A DNA stretch of 64,000 bases, taken from assembly GCA_000467715.1 (NCBI GenBank), contig AJFK01000021.1, positions 186,001-250,000 of the forward strand, read 5' to 3'. The number at the start of each line of letters is the position of its first letter. The stretch's first letter is position 1. Both the position numbers and the translations under genes were made by a program. The notes under the pieces were generated by a model. The model saw only the letters and a program-made list of their open reading frames with translations, was not told the DNA's origin and did not search any database. This DNA is from Hysterium pulicare CBS 123377 (Eukaryota > Ascomycota > Dothideomycetes > Hysteriales > Hysteriaceae). Below, one piece after another: positions 11,890 to 24,339 of this stretch.

Positions 11890-14800
11890 TTAAGGCGGCG
11901 ACAGTTGTCGACTATTCTTCCGCGGTACCAGTGAACGTAGTCTTCGACGGAACGTGCTACTGTGCTCGTTCGATCTCTGTTGTGACGTAGCCGCTTCTTC
12001 CAGCATCTTTAGAATGGGTTCATAATTTTCTGCATTAGGCAATTTGAAGTAGTACTCCCTTTCTCGGGACTCCGAAACCTCCAAAGCCCTAGCTTTTGCA
12101 ATATCCGCAGCCTTCATGAACGTATCTTTCTCCTCAATGAAAACGTTAGCACCTCTTTCGAGCAAGACACGCACGACGTCAATGCTGCCTACTTGCGCAG
12201 CCCAGTGTAGTGACGTCCGCCCGAAACGGCCTCGCACATTTACATCGAGACCGGCGTCCAAGAAGACTTCAACGCATTTTTCGTGGTTGTGATATGCTGC
12301 AGTGTGAATCGCGACCGTTCCCTTATTGGCACGTCGATTAACATCCGCACCGTATTCGCTGATCAAAACGCGCAGAATTTCTTCATGGCCAGCTTTTGCA
12401 GCATGGAACAAAGCTGTCCAACCGTCCGCGATCAGTGCATTGTCAGCTTCGAGACCTGATTCTAGCAATGTGCGGAGGATATGAAGGCTGCCAGCTGAAG
12501 CAGCATAATGAACAGGGAGCGCGAGCGTGTCGTATCGAGTGTTTTTTACTTGGTATCGAGTGTAATTTACTTGGCCACTTGTGATAGAAGCCCCTTTCTC
12601 CAACAAGAGGTCGAATAACTCTTCGTTGGCATGTTTGATGCTTGTGTTGACTGCGGACCTCTCACCGTATCGAGTATTTGGATCAGCACCAGAGGCAAGG
12701 AGTAGGCGAGCAATGTCGACGTGCGCCTTGTCAACCGCAGCCCAAAGACACGACTTCCCTTCTGGTAGCCACGTTTCCTTGTAGTGAGAGTTAGAACTGA
12801 CGCCTGCGGCGAGCAGCACCTGCACTGTCGAGAGATGACCATTTTCGGCCGCTTGAACCAAAGCTTCCTGACATATCTGACTCTGTGTGTGCGCTCCACG
12901 GTCTAAGAGGTATTTCACCACGAGAGTATGGCCCTGAGATGCTGCTGCAGCAACCGCCTTGCTAAGGGTCTTACCCGAGGGTCTACTCTCCGTCATATTT
13001 TCGTAGAGTATTTGCGTCGTCTCTAGAGAGCCGGCTGCCGCAGCCTCACGAAAGGCTGATGTGGTTGATCGCTCAGTATCCGCATCTGGCGAACTCTCAT
13101 CAACCATGATTTGCACGAGATCATTCCATCCAGCACGAGCCGCGTATTCTAATCCCATTTCTCTGCCTCGCTGCATCTGTAGTAGAGTCTCGAAAAGTTC
13201 TCGATGCCCTGCCGAAGCTATCTCGCCCAAAGCCTGCGCAGCTCCCCAATCGGAGGCTTTGGGAAATAGAAGACACACTAACTCGCGATCATTTCGGCGG
13301 GCAGCTATTGATATTGCATAGGTCACGCCGCTCATGCCAGCAAATGCATCCGCGCTCGCTCCAGCGTCCAGAAGCAACTTGACAGTCTCCAGGTGTCTGC
13401 TAGATACGGCCTGGTATAGAGCTGAGCCCTGACCATCGTCACCCATTTTGTCCACATCTGCACCAGCTCGCAAGAGTAGCACTACGATCGCGTTGTGGCC
13501 TTGTGAAGCAGCTGAGGCGATAGGAGAGCCGTATTCGCCTTCCCAGTTACCTCCATCTGGCTTGGCATTTGCGCTAAGCAATGCTTGTACACTGTCTGCG
13601 TCACCTTTGTAAGCCGCTGCGCCCAATGCTTCCCCAAGATGGCATCCTCTGGCGTCCATATTGGGATCGGCTCTGTTGGCTATCAGCGGCTTTATCATGC
13701 GGGAAAGGCCTGTGAGAGAAGCGTAATAAAGCGCTGGCAAGCAATATCTTTCTAGGTCGATGCCTTGCCAACGCCTATCTGGGCTATATAAGCAGCAGCA
13801 GTTTTGATACGCTGTTTTTGTTGTAAGAAGCTCCAAAGCTAGCCGGTCCAAGAGACCTTCGTCGGTTGTCTCGGAGTGCCTGTAGTGCTCGGTCCAAAAT
13901 TGCGCTGCATAGGGCGCCAGTGAAAATTGTTGTAGCATCGCCATATCCAATGGGGCATGAAATTGTAGGAGGTAGACAAGGCAACACCCTGCTATCACAG
14001 AATGTGCGAGATGTGCTTCCAGGGCAAATTGAGCACATGGCCCGCTCTTGATATGACGGGAGAGGAGATAGTCTTTCACTGAGTTATGAGCCAAACGAAC
14101 TTCCAGCGACTCAACGTTCGAAACATCTTGACCGCCAGGTTTCCTAGCAGACACTACAACAAGACTCGAGCAAAGAGTAAGCACATCCTCGAGAAGCGGA
14201 AGGCGAAGGTGGGGACTGAAAATCGGATTGTGTGGATCACTTCGGTCAAAAGCAAGAACTTCATTCAACTCATTTGTTCGCAGCTGGTTCCTCAAAGATT
14301 AGCGCTCATGACTTTGTGGACCAACCGCAGTGGAAAGGTTTCATACTGGACGAGCAGAAAAAACGAGCCATTGCAATATCTTGCACGCATCTCCAACATA
14401 AGATTCATCAATGCCGGTAATAATTCGATCATATGTCTCGTTCAATGTCTTTGGTGGTGTATCAAGCACACTCTTGATATTGTTGACTCTTAGGCATTTC
14501 CGCAGTACGTCCAGTTGACAATCTACCCATCGAAATCTCCCATAGTTAGTGAATATGTCTAACAATCTCAAATGTTACTCACAAGCCTCCAGCATTGGCT
14601 ATCAAAGATTGCTCGATATCGTTATGCACATTGGGCGGCCATTTCATCATCCTAGGATCGGTAGTTAATTTCTCTCGGATATACAGCTTGATGTCCTTTT
14701 CGAAGGTATGTTCGTCGAGAGCGAGAATCGAGGGTGCGGAAAATTCCAAGGCACTATGGTAATGGTGGTCTTGACGACTTGAAACTAGCAAATGGAGTCT

Positions 14801-16057
14801 ACCATCTTTACTCTCGGCAAGCTCTTTTATCCATCGTATTACTTCTTCACTCTGCTCGCATTCGTCGAAAGCATCGGTTACAATATAGACCTCAAGAAAG
14901 CTCTTGAAAAGGTCTTTGACCACGTCTATTAGGTAATTGTTAGAGAAGTCGGATTTCGTATACCATGTTAGTCTCTCCACCAAACCTGGTAAACTAGGGC
15001 ATTGACAAGATAGCTGTAAAGTGATAGAACGTAGCAAGTTATTGAACTGCTGTTCTGCCTTGGTCTGGAAGTTGAAGTAGTAATAGGCAACTGCAATTCG
15101 TGGTCTGTTTGGTTGATAGTTTTGGAGCAGGTCTTCAATGGTTATGGAGCTGCTCTCGTTAAGCAAATAAAGGCCGTTTTGGATGCATACTTACCATAGT
15201 ATTGTCTTCCCGCACCCGGCTACAGCATTGTCAGCGGTGAACATGCACATACGGGCAGCAGGTGGAACGGCAAAAGGCAATACATACGGATCCCATTGAT
15301 CCACAAGACTGAGTCGGCCGTACCAACCCATTTCGAATACTGCTCTGATTTAGTGAACCAATCACCGGTGCCTTTCTGGTGCTTCCTGCATGCTTCCAGA
15401 TGATTAACTGCGGGATCTGTTGGAGAAAGGCCTGAAAGGACCGCCTTTCGCTTCTCGTCTTCAAAGGGGATTGGTTAGCCACTGTAACTACAAGCAAAAC
15501 ATGATGTGCTTTACCGAATCGGAAGGACTCAAAGGAAGACGCTAAAGCATCTACGCCATCCTTGGTCTCGAGTGCTAATGATCTAGTGAGAGCTATAAGT
15601 TATACTCCAAGCCCTTGGATCAGAAGACTCACGTTTGGTCTACTGCTAGAGCGAGACCAAGTGTTGCTTTAGCTGTCGCAATCTCATCAAGAGTCTTCTT
15701 TATATAGTCCTGCTTTAGAGGCCATTTCAATGATTGCTTGACCCCCCGCCAGCCATTCTCCGGCTGAAGCTTTTCGTTCAAAACTTCAAGTATTTTCTGA
15801 CACGATTCCAACGGTCCGCTAGACTTGGCAAGGCCCTCCAAGGACGCCAATCGAATTGTTTTGGCAGATCTTTCTTTCTCGATCACTTGTAGGAGATTCT
15901 CAAGAACATGCGACAATCCGGTCAGATCTTGTATGATTCTGGCAGCATCTTCTGGTGCAGACTTGACGCCTTTCCTGTAGTTGTAGACTGCAGAAATGAC
16001 CGAGCCTGTAAGCTGTATGACTGTAATAATGCTTGCTGTAAAACTAAGTGGATCCAT
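11890..16057 (-). CDS. NACHT-ankyrin NLR protein, 1280 aa, seven exons
   Basis: Exons: 16057-15633, 15582-15515, 15458-15288, 15219-15195, 15152-14583, 14536-14347 and 14283-11890; all junctions keep phase. Domains in order: an N-terminal Fungal_N/helo-like helical domain (MDPLSFTASIITVIQLTGSV, about 1-140); a linker with LSGLSPTDPAVNH; the NACHT NTPase with Walker A GIPGCGKT near 219-226, partly encoded by the 25-nt exon 4, and Walker B IVTDAFDE at about 320-327; the block LQWLVFSARPLRTNEL after NACHT; then at least ten ankyrin repeats (best copies HNAIVVLLLRAGADVD and GSIDVVRVLLERGAN) to about 1235. The tail is basic and Ser-rich. Fungal NLRs of this build act in non-self recognition and regulated cell death, sensing a ligand with the repeats. 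No N-terminal amyloid motif is present. Confidence 0.93.
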
Positions 16058-16743
16058 ATTAGATACTAGATGTCATGAACGCCCATAGGTGGATCGAGCA
16101 AAACCTGACAGCCCGTAGCGATGTAAGCAGATACGAACGGCGATAGAATGAAGTCCTCATAGAAGCATACATCTACGTACATGAAGTAGATAAAGGACGG
16201 TTTGAACCACTCGAGAGTGTTTGACAAATAGATCGCGAGAGCAAGGAATAATCGAAGCTAGTAGAGATGCTGATGAGCTCGCTGAGTTCTTGATAAGAAA
16301 TGAGACGTCGCGCTGTGAGATGACAAGGCTGGAGTGAGTTGTGAAGTTGAGGTTATCAGATACTGTAGGCTGCAGCGTTAAGGCTGACCTAAACCCAAAG
16401 CGTATAGTGCCAGTCAGCTCCTCGAGAAGAATGTAAAGGCTCTCATACGAGCAGAATAAGGAGCAAACCAGCCTCTTAGTACCATTTTTGACTCTAATGC
16501 ATGATAGATATCAAAGGGATTTCCCAGGGTATAGGACACAGTGAAGTTTGAATATGCTTTTTCCTCAGCGGGGTTTAGTGCCCATGACGTAGACGCGACG
16601 AACGTACCTTACAGAACGGCTCGGCTTTGACAACTACCTGGGCAGGTCCTTCATTTAATTTGTCTTTGAAACATCAGTCGCAGGTATACAAGAAATTTCA
16701 CTAACCCTCTTCAAAAGAACAAACGTCGATTGAAGGCTTCAAG
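16058..16743. promoter_or_regulatory. Shared divergent region of the NLR and its small neighbour
   Basis: The 686 bases between the two divergent start codons must hold both promoters. No clear TATA box and no ORF of note. The head-to-head arrangement would allow co-regulation, which is inference. Confidence 0.5.
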
Positions 16744-17300
16744 ATGGGAGACAAAGCTGGCATTAATAGATCCCTGAACACCATCCGAACAGAGCTGGAG
16801 TTTCTTAGAGATTCTGGAGTCCTGGCTCCTGCTCAATTTCAATCGATATCAGCGCAGCTTCCAGTAAGTCGGATAATCTATCCTCTAATGTGATCGGACG
16901 AGCTCATCATATCTTGCTGCTTAGGGCCAAGGTGGAGCAACAAGCGTCTATGTTGATCCTCATTACTCCGGGGCATACCAGCCTGGAGTGATTGCACAGC
17001 AAGCGCAGGATCCCAATAGTCCTGCGCATCCACAGAATCCGAAGGTAAGATATCTGGCTCATAACGGTCTTCGTCTCATGCTCTACTCCGCTTGAGGAAG
17101 TTGTGGTGATTGGATTTGAAACCTAGCTAACAACTCCGTACAGCATCATGAATGGATCAAGAAATTCGGGACGCAGTTTGGAAATGCTGCCGTTTGGGGA
17201 GCTGGAGCGACCGCTGGTAAGACCTATGAGAGTACTGGCCTACACCAAGATGCTGAACATGTTATCAGGGGCCGATCTGGTCAACTCTGTCTTCAAGTAA
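16744..17300 (+). CDS. Small LSB1/PIN3-like protein lacking an SH3 domain, 114 aa
   Basis: Four small exons: 16744-16863, 16925-17044, 17144-17216 and 17269-17300, with canonical donors (GTAAGT, GTAAGA, GTAAGA) and acceptors (TTAG, ACAG, TCAG) that keep phase. The N-terminal 40 residues (INRSLNTIRTELEFLRDSGV, then QFQSISAQLP) match the start of yeast Lsb1/Pin3, actin-patch SH3 proteins tied to prion induction. The SH3 domain that normally follows is absent; instead there is a 40-residue linker rich in Gln, Pro and Gly. The end (KKFGTQFGNAAVWGAGATAGA, then DLVNSVFK) is a Gly/Ala small-residue helix like the C-termini of those SH3 proteins. It lies 686 bases from the NLR start, divergently. Function is unknown; an NLR partner or effector role is a hypothesis. 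Frame consistency over four exons makes a real gene likely. Confidence 0.8.
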
Positions 17301-18463
17301 GCGACTTCGAACCGTCGCTCTGATTGCAGAGGTCGAGTGTACTGTACGTGGTAGATGTATCCAGACGAATCTGTAATAATTCTGCTTCATCTCCCCTTCG
17401 TTCCTTTTCCCGCCGAAACCAAAATGGAACGAAGTGTTGTGAGAACTTTTCTGCTAAGATCAACGCAAAAGATGTATCCGATCAAGACGTCTTTGATATG
17501 TGACAAAAGAAGAAGGTCTATTATCAGTACTCTTACTGTTAATTTCGCAAGAAGCATTCGCCAAGTCACAAGGGGTGTCATAATTTTGTCGGTTCCGGAG
17601 GGTGGGTCTTCCCCTCCACTTCTCTACCACCAGCCTACAAAGCCAAGTCAAACTCTGGAAAGAGCATAACAGCAAGCTGCCACCCTTAAGGTTAGTCGGA
17701 AAACAGTATATGGAATTCGATTATCCAGACTTGTACTAGATAAGAAGTTCACAGTACCACCAATAATGACACCCATAGTGAATGGTAGATCGAAGCCTTG
17801 TATGCAGTAAGGCAATGCTAAATACAGCATGCGAATAAACATAGGAGCTGGATTGATGAAGTGGATTGTCTCCACGATGGCGCCTTGAGTAATTGTGCGC
17901 TTGTGATAAAAGGGTGCTGTGGCGCAAGGGGCGTAGGACCAAATGGGTCGGGCCGATAGCTGACATTATCAACAACTCCATCTCTTCGTTTTCCACACAG
18001 TCCTCAGCCTCAACTGCGAGCTTCTAGCATGGTCAGAACGTTTATCTGCCGAAAAACATTTTCTTTTGGGGTCATCTTGCATGCTTCACCATATCCGTAT
18101 AGCATTGTCACGATACTATAAGCAACAGCAACTCCTTGCCGAGTTCATTGACTGTTTTGGATCAGAAGTCAATCTACACAAAAAGCGCAACATCGCCGGA
18201 GCAGGAAGATGACTCAACCATTGTGCCAAGGCCTGATTAACATTAATTAGGGATTTGAAATCCCTAACCATCACGGGATATCAATAGCAAGCACTTTTGT
18301 GGTCATCGGAGGATTCGCTATCAAGTTGTAACTTCCAAATGGTTCAACTAAGACGGAAGCGTCGCGGTGTTTGCTCCTTCTGAGGCTGATTTGGTTTGAA
18401 AGAGCCACACAAGAGGGCTCCTCGACCCTGGGAGTGGAATTTGACGGAAAGTACGATGGTCGT
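17301..18463. other. Intergenic region with short unsupported ORFs
   Basis: About 1.2 kb. A minus-strand frame around 17648-17960 is hydrophobic (FINPAPMFIRMLYLALPYC) and open for roughly 100 codons, but starts after stops and resembles no family I can name; it may be a relic of a membrane-protein gene. The rest carries nothing recognisable. Confidence 0.4.
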
Positions 18464-18600
18464 TGCATATATACAGAACATTCTGTCCTCTTAAGTCCTT
18501 CCATCATCATCAACATCGACATCGACATCATCAACGTCAATCGTCAATCGTCAATCGACAATCATCATCATCAAAGTCATCATCATCAAGCTTCCATTCT
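18464..18600 (+). repeat. TATA-like element and (ATC)n/(GTCAATC)n simple repeat before a secreted-protein gene
   Basis: A CATATATACA string at 18464-18473 is followed by a low-complexity tract at about 18499-18591 built from ATC/CATCGA triplets and GTCAATC-type units. It lies in the presumed 5' UTR of the gene starting at 18612. Confidence 0.7.
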
Positions 18601-18611
18601 CGATCGTCACT

Positions 18612-19165
18612 ATGCAGTTCAAGTCCCTCCTTGCTACGGCTATACTTATCACTGCTACCTTGGTCAACGCTGAAATCGAGTTCGTCACTACCACAACATA
18701 CCAAGTCTCTAAAAAGTTCAAGAATTCGTCCGATGTAAGATCCAGCCCTCTGATCCGCACTGCCCGTTCAATCTCCAACTGACAACCTCTCAGGCGTCCA
18801 AATGGAAATCATCCAAGACCGCCGGAGTCGTTTCAGCGCTCTCAACCTACAAAACCCATCTAACCGCCGACCCTAAACACTCCTCCGTCGCTTCCGCTGC
18901 GAAAGAGTTTCTGGCTACCAGGACAGGAGTCCCTGCTGAGGCTACCAAACCCGGTTACACCGTCATTTACACCACTGTACCTGCGTGGTTCGCTGCTTTT
19001 CCGGGCGACATCAAAGAATACTACAGCAGCATTGCAAGCGCTGAGCATAGTATCATCTCGAGCGTTCTCAACGGCGATGCGCCGGCAGCGAAGCCTACTG
19101 GTGCAATGGGTTACGTCGGTGCAGCCGCTGCAGCCGCTGGCGCGATTGGTGTGATGGCAATTTGA
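18612..19165 (+). CDS. Small secreted, probably GPI-anchored protein, 164 aa
   Basis: Two exons, 18612-18734 and 18794-19165 (59-nt intron, donor GTAAGA, acceptor CTCAG, phase 0). A signal peptide covers residues 1-20 (FKSLLATAILITATLVNA). The mature part is 120 residues with no cysteine, alternating Lys/Ser/Thr-rich stretches and a VPAWFAAFPGDIKEYYSSI block. The last about 22 residues (GAMGYVGAAAAAAGAIGVMA) are a hydrophobic tail like a GPI-attachment signal. This kind of small helical secreted protein with a GPI tail is common and uncharacterised in Leotiomycetes and Sordariomycetes; no function is assigned. Confidence 0.8.
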
Positions 19166-19696
19166 TAATCGCACAGATGACGTGGTCCGAGAAGAGGGCA
19201 GTGTAGAAGAGGACGTTACCCTATAATCATTCATGGAATAAAGCTTGTTTTCAAGTATGAGCTAGTGTCAGTCCGCAGTGAATAGGGCTTTGTATTGCAC
19301 AGAAGATTCATCCCGAAAAGGATGGGTCCTTCTGCCGACTTGTTTCATCATTTGACCTACCTTGTGGGCTTTGCGATACAGTGTGAAATGCTACCTAGCT
19401 GCAATTTTCCCGTCGGTCTCCAGACAGAACTGATATTTGCTGACAAAAAGTGGCTGGTGCATCGGTTTGTTTTCGGACTTGGCAATCTGGTCAAAGCTTC
19501 CCGCCTGGCTTCAGCACCACCGAAACTTTCTAAAGCTGTATCTGAGACTGCATCACCTCGCCTCCACCCACGTCTCTGCATTTCAGACCTCGAAACCTAG
19601 CGACCTAACCAATGCTGGAGATCTCTATATCCTACTAGTCGATATTCTTCCCTCCCGCCTCGAATCCGACTGGGCCGGCGCCCGCAGTCGCCCAGC
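19166..19696. other. Intergenic region
   Basis: Holds the promoter of RSE1 and the 3' end of the small secreted gene. ORFs on both strands around 19295-19700 are not supported by composition or family. Confidence 0.45.
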
Positions 19697-22600
19697 ATGA
19701 CAAGCTTTTCCACACTTTCCATGTACGCGTTGACGGTGCAGCCGCCCTCTGCAACTCAGCAAGCAATCGTGGGCGACTTTGCCGGTATAGGCAGACAGCA
19801 AATCCTCACCGCAAATGGATCTCGGCTTACAATCCTGGAGGTTTCCCGATTACAGAAGGGCTTCAAGGAAATGCATACCCATGATATTTTTGGCATAATT
19901 CGAGGATTGGCAACATTTCGCCTTGCAGGAGCAAATAAAGGTATGTGCCACGCGCATATATACGAAGCCCAGTTAGTGATTTTCGAAGCATGCCGAGCAG
20001 CACGACCGACCTCTCGCGCGGCTTCCATCTTGAACGCCTCGCTGGATTTCGTGGATCACACTTGAGAACATTTGCTGAACGCTCATAGATTACATTATTG
20101 TCTCCTCTGACTCCGGTCGCATTGTCACTCTAGAGTATGTGCCTCAAGAAAAACGATTTAAGACCATCCACCTCGAAACTTTCGGAAAATCCGGCGTTCG
20201 TCGAGTCATTCCCGGCCAGTATCTCGCTTCAGATCCAAAAGGAAGAGCCGTAATGATTGCGTCTATCGAGAAGAACAAGCTTGTTTACATCCTCAACCGA
20301 AATACACAAGGAGAATTAACCATCTCATCACCACTGGAAGCCCACAAACCGCAGACCCTCGTATATAATGTTTGTGCTCTGGATGTTGGCTACGACAATC
20401 CATTATTCGCTACGCTGGAGGTTGACTATTCGGAATCGGATGCAGATCCAACTGGAAGAGCATATGAAGAGATTGAGAAAGAATTGGTGTATTTCGAGCT
20501 TGACCTAGGTCTCAACCACGTTGTTCGAAAATGGTCAGAAAAGGTCGATCGATCTTCAAATATACTCTTCCGCGTTCCTGGAGGAAACGCAGGACCCAGC
20601 GGAGTACTCTGCTGTGGAGAAGAGAGCATCACATATCGTTACATGCACAATACTCCCAAGAGCGTCCTACGAGTACCCATTCCACGGCGAGCTGGTGCAA
20701 CAGAGGATCCCAACCGAAAGCGTTTCATAATCTCCGGGACAATGTATACTTTGAAGGGTGGGGGTTTCTTCTACCTGCTACAGTCCGAGGACGGCGACGT
20801 GTTCAAGGTGACCTTCGACCTGATGGAATCCGACTCCGGAAAAGGCTCTGTGGATCGAATCAAAATAAAGTATTTTGACACCATACCAATCGCAACCAGC
20901 ATATGCTTGCTAAAGTCTGGATTTCTCTACTGCGCTTGCGAATCTGGAGACCGAATATTGTACGAGCTCGAACATCTTGGAGATGAGGATGCCGGACCTG
21001 TATTCGATAGCGAACAATTTTCGGCTGATCCGTACGCAGATTACAAGCCAGCGTACTTTCATCCACGGCCATTGTTCAATCTTACGCCCGTTGAAATAAT
21101 TCCCAGCATGAGTCCACTGATGGATATGCAGGTCTCAAATTTGACTGGGGAAGATGCGCCTCAAATCTACACAATCTGCGGATCAGGCGCTAGAAGTACG
21201 TTCAGAACATCTAAACACGGCTTGGAAGTCCTTGATCTAGTCGAATCGCAATTACCACAACGAGCTATTGCAGTCTGGACGACTAAGAAAACAGTCAACG
21301 ATGACCATGACTCCTACATTGTCCTCTCCTTGATAACGCACACTCTTGTCCTAGGCATCGGCGAAGATGTTGAAGAAGTTCAAGACTCCGGCTTCTTCAA
21401 AGAGACCACAACTCTAGGCGTGCAACAATTTGGAGAAGATTGCCTCCTGCAAATATACCCTAGAGGCATTCGGCACATCACTGCTCATGGCGAAGTCTCG
21501 GATTGGGAAACGCCGCCACACAGAACGATTCTTGCGTGCGCTACCAACAACAGACAAGTCGCTATTGCATTGAGCTCTGGAGAAGTCTACTACTTCGAAT
21601 GCGATTCCGATGGATCACTGGCTAAAAGTGACGACGAGGCTACCCTAACAGGGACGGTCACGTGTCTCGGTCTGGCAGAGGTCCCAGAAGGCAGAGTACG
21701 AAGCAATTTCCTTGCGGTGGGTTGCGACGATTCAACTGTTCGAATATTCGCGCTTTTTCCAGATTCGAATGGAGAGCTTCTGAAACAGCAATCAATACAA
21801 GCTTTGTCGGCTCCTCCTAGTGCGCTTTGTATTATGGAGATGAAGGACAGGTCGTCTCAAGGGCTCAGTCTCTATCTTCATGTCGGCCTCTCGTCCGGAG
21901 TCTACATTCGAACCGCGATGGACGAGGTCTCTGGTGAGCTTAGTGAGACTAGGAGACGTTTCCTGGGAACCAAGGCAATCAAATTCGCGCAAGTCGTGGT
22001 TGGGGATGATCCTGCTATTCTTGCTTTGACATCCCGACCATGGCTTGGCTATACTGACCCTCATAATAAAAGTCTGTCGCTTACGCCTCTCAACTACGAT
22101 CCATTTGAGTCTGCATGGAGCTTCAATAGCGAGCAATTCAAAGGCATCATCTGTATTCGCGGAGAAGACTTACGGTGCGTACAATTTTTCGTTACGTTCC
22201 TTCAATCATTATATGATGACACCTATAAAGTCCTATTTCCTATGCGGATTAATACTTTATTCCAATTGTTCCTTCTGATACAATTCGAATCTTTTTTCGT
22301 TATCTGATTGCCGTTTTTGAATCAATGACTGACCTTTCAGGATTTTTACCTTGGATAACCTCTCATCGAACATCCACCAGGACTCAATACCGCTCCAATA
22401 TACACCTCGAAAATTTGTGTCTCATCCCGATTACCCTCTTTTCTATGTCATCGAAAGTGACAATAATACCATGGACCCACCGACACGAGAACTCCTCAAG
22501 ACACATGCGAAGAACAAAGACAAGGAGGGTGACACAGATATGGATGGCACGAACGGCCATATAGTGAATGGAGATGAGGAAGAATTACCTCCCTCAGATT

Positions 22601-23715
22601 TCGGATACCCGCAGGCCAAAGGCCGATGGTCCTCGTGCATCCAAGTGGTGGACCCCGTCAACGAAAAACGTGTCCTCCACACAATTGAGCTCGAGAAGAA
22701 CCGCGCTGCAGTCAGCATAGCCTGCCTAACTTTTGAATCCCAAAACAATGAAACCTTCCTAGCAGTCGGCATAGCCAAGAACCTATCCTTCGACCCCATG
22801 TCCTACAAAAATGGTGCTGTTAACATATACCGCTTCACGGACAACGGCCAATCACTTGAATTCTTACACAAAACGCGAATGGAAGCCCCGCCTTTAGCCA
22901 TGATTGGCTTCAAAGGGAAACTGGTTGTCGGATGTGGGCCTGATCTACGACTCTACGACTGTGGTTTAAAGGCGCTCCTACGGAAAGCCCAAGCGACAGA
23001 CTGTACGGCAACCCGCATCACCGATCTCAAAACCCAAGGAAGCCGTATCATCGTCGCCGACCAGCGCGAAAGCGTGACCTATGTTGTCCACAAAGAAGCT
23101 ACACACCCTCAACGCCTCATCCCCTTCGTCGATGACTCCGTCTCCCGCTGGGCAACATGCACAGATATGGTCGACTACGAATCCGTCATCGGCGGCGACA
23201 AATTCGGAAACATCTGGATGGTGCGATGTCCACCACAAACCTCCCAAGAAGCCGACGAACCAGGTGATGGACAGCATCTTGTCCAAGAGAAGGGTTATCT
23301 AGGTGGTACGCCGAATCGACTCAACCTTTCCTTACACTACTACGCCCAAGACATCCCAACCTCGATCCAAAAAACCAGCCTCATTGCCGGCGGCGAAAAA
23401 GTGATTTTCTGGGCCGGTCTCCAAGGAACCCTCGGCGTTCTCATCCCCTTCGAATCCCGCAAAGAATTCAAAATGTTCCAGCAGCTAGAGATGCTTCTCA
23501 AAGGCGAAGACAAGCCGCTTGCCGGGAGAGATCACTTGGCGTATCGAGGATACTATGCCCCTGTTAAGGGCGTCATTGACGGAGATCTAGTCGAGAGGTT
23601 CCTGGTTATTTCGAGGGATTCTAGAGAGAGGATTGTAGCGCAGCTGGAGGGGAGTTGGACGGTTGGGACTGTGGAGCAGAAGATATGGAATATGAGGGGC
23701 TTATTTGCTTTTTAG
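19697..23715 (+). CDS. rse1: Pre-mRNA-splicing factor RSE1 (SF3B subunit 3, SAP130), 1234 aa
   Basis: Three exons: 19697-19940, 20089-22174 and 22341-23715; both introns (148 and 166 nt) keep phase. It is the largest scaffold of the U2 snRNP SF3b complex, nuclear, holding branch-site recognition factors. Family blocks run end to end: [17 protein letters not shown] near 70, [19 protein letters not shown] near 110, [36 protein letters not shown], the central [36 protein letters not shown], and the C-terminal CPSF_A part with [20 protein letters not shown] and [19 protein letters not shown]. Length agrees with other fungal RSE1 (about 1210). The last 40 residues are more divergent than usual (ending [10 protein letters not shown]), without a frame break. 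Confidence 0.97.
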
Positions 23716-24339
23716 GTGAGTCATCTGCGTGGATTTGAATCCAGCATGCACTTTATACCCCTTGAACCCTTTTGCACCATGTAGTCTTTGGCGGGTGGAT
23801 GGAATGTTCGGGTGGAACGGTTGTTGTTGTAGTGGATGTGTGATGGGCGGTTAGCCGAGTGTGGGTCGAGGAGGCTGTGAGGGAAGAAACGAGGCGGGAA
23901 AGTGCGAGCAGTGGATTTAGATGCAAAAGTTTGTGTTGATGAGGCTTCTGTGGAGGCATGTTAATGTGCATGATGTCCTCATACATGGCTTGTATATTAC
24001 GGCTTCTTCTGTATGGGTCTAGCTGGCAATGTTAGCTGGACCTCAGATACGAGATATGCAAAATTGGAGTTTTACGACAACCATTCAGTTTAAACTTTCA
24101 AAAGTGATCCAGTAGCTAATAGAATTATGTTAAAGAAACGTGCTTGCTAACTGTGGAAGAAACAGATACATGGATTGTGGTTTATAAAAAAATCTGAACA
24201 TGTCAATGAAAGTATATGATAACGCATCTTGGAAGTAGATGAAGAAGATGAAGAAGATGATTGGCAGTCTGACCCAGCACGATATGAGATAGAGCACCAG
24301 TCAAAAAGAATGAGTCAATAACATAGTCAGAAAGCTCTC
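23716..24339. other. Convergent intergenic region
   Basis: Downstream of RSE1 and of the small membrane-anchored gene. It contains a short GATGAAGAA-type simple repeat at about 24237-24261 and a B-box-like GGATTTGAATCC at 23732 that is not part of a tRNA fold. AT-rich; no gene. Confidence 0.5.

Noticed and set aside
12396-13321. Plus-strand ORFs opposite the NLR ankyrin region
   Set aside because: Shadows of the ankyrin coding frame.
15633-16057. HET-S/sigma/PP-type amyloid motif at the NLR N-terminus
   Set aside because: The first 140 residues match the Fungal_N/helo-like helical domain; no short amyloid repeat motif is present.
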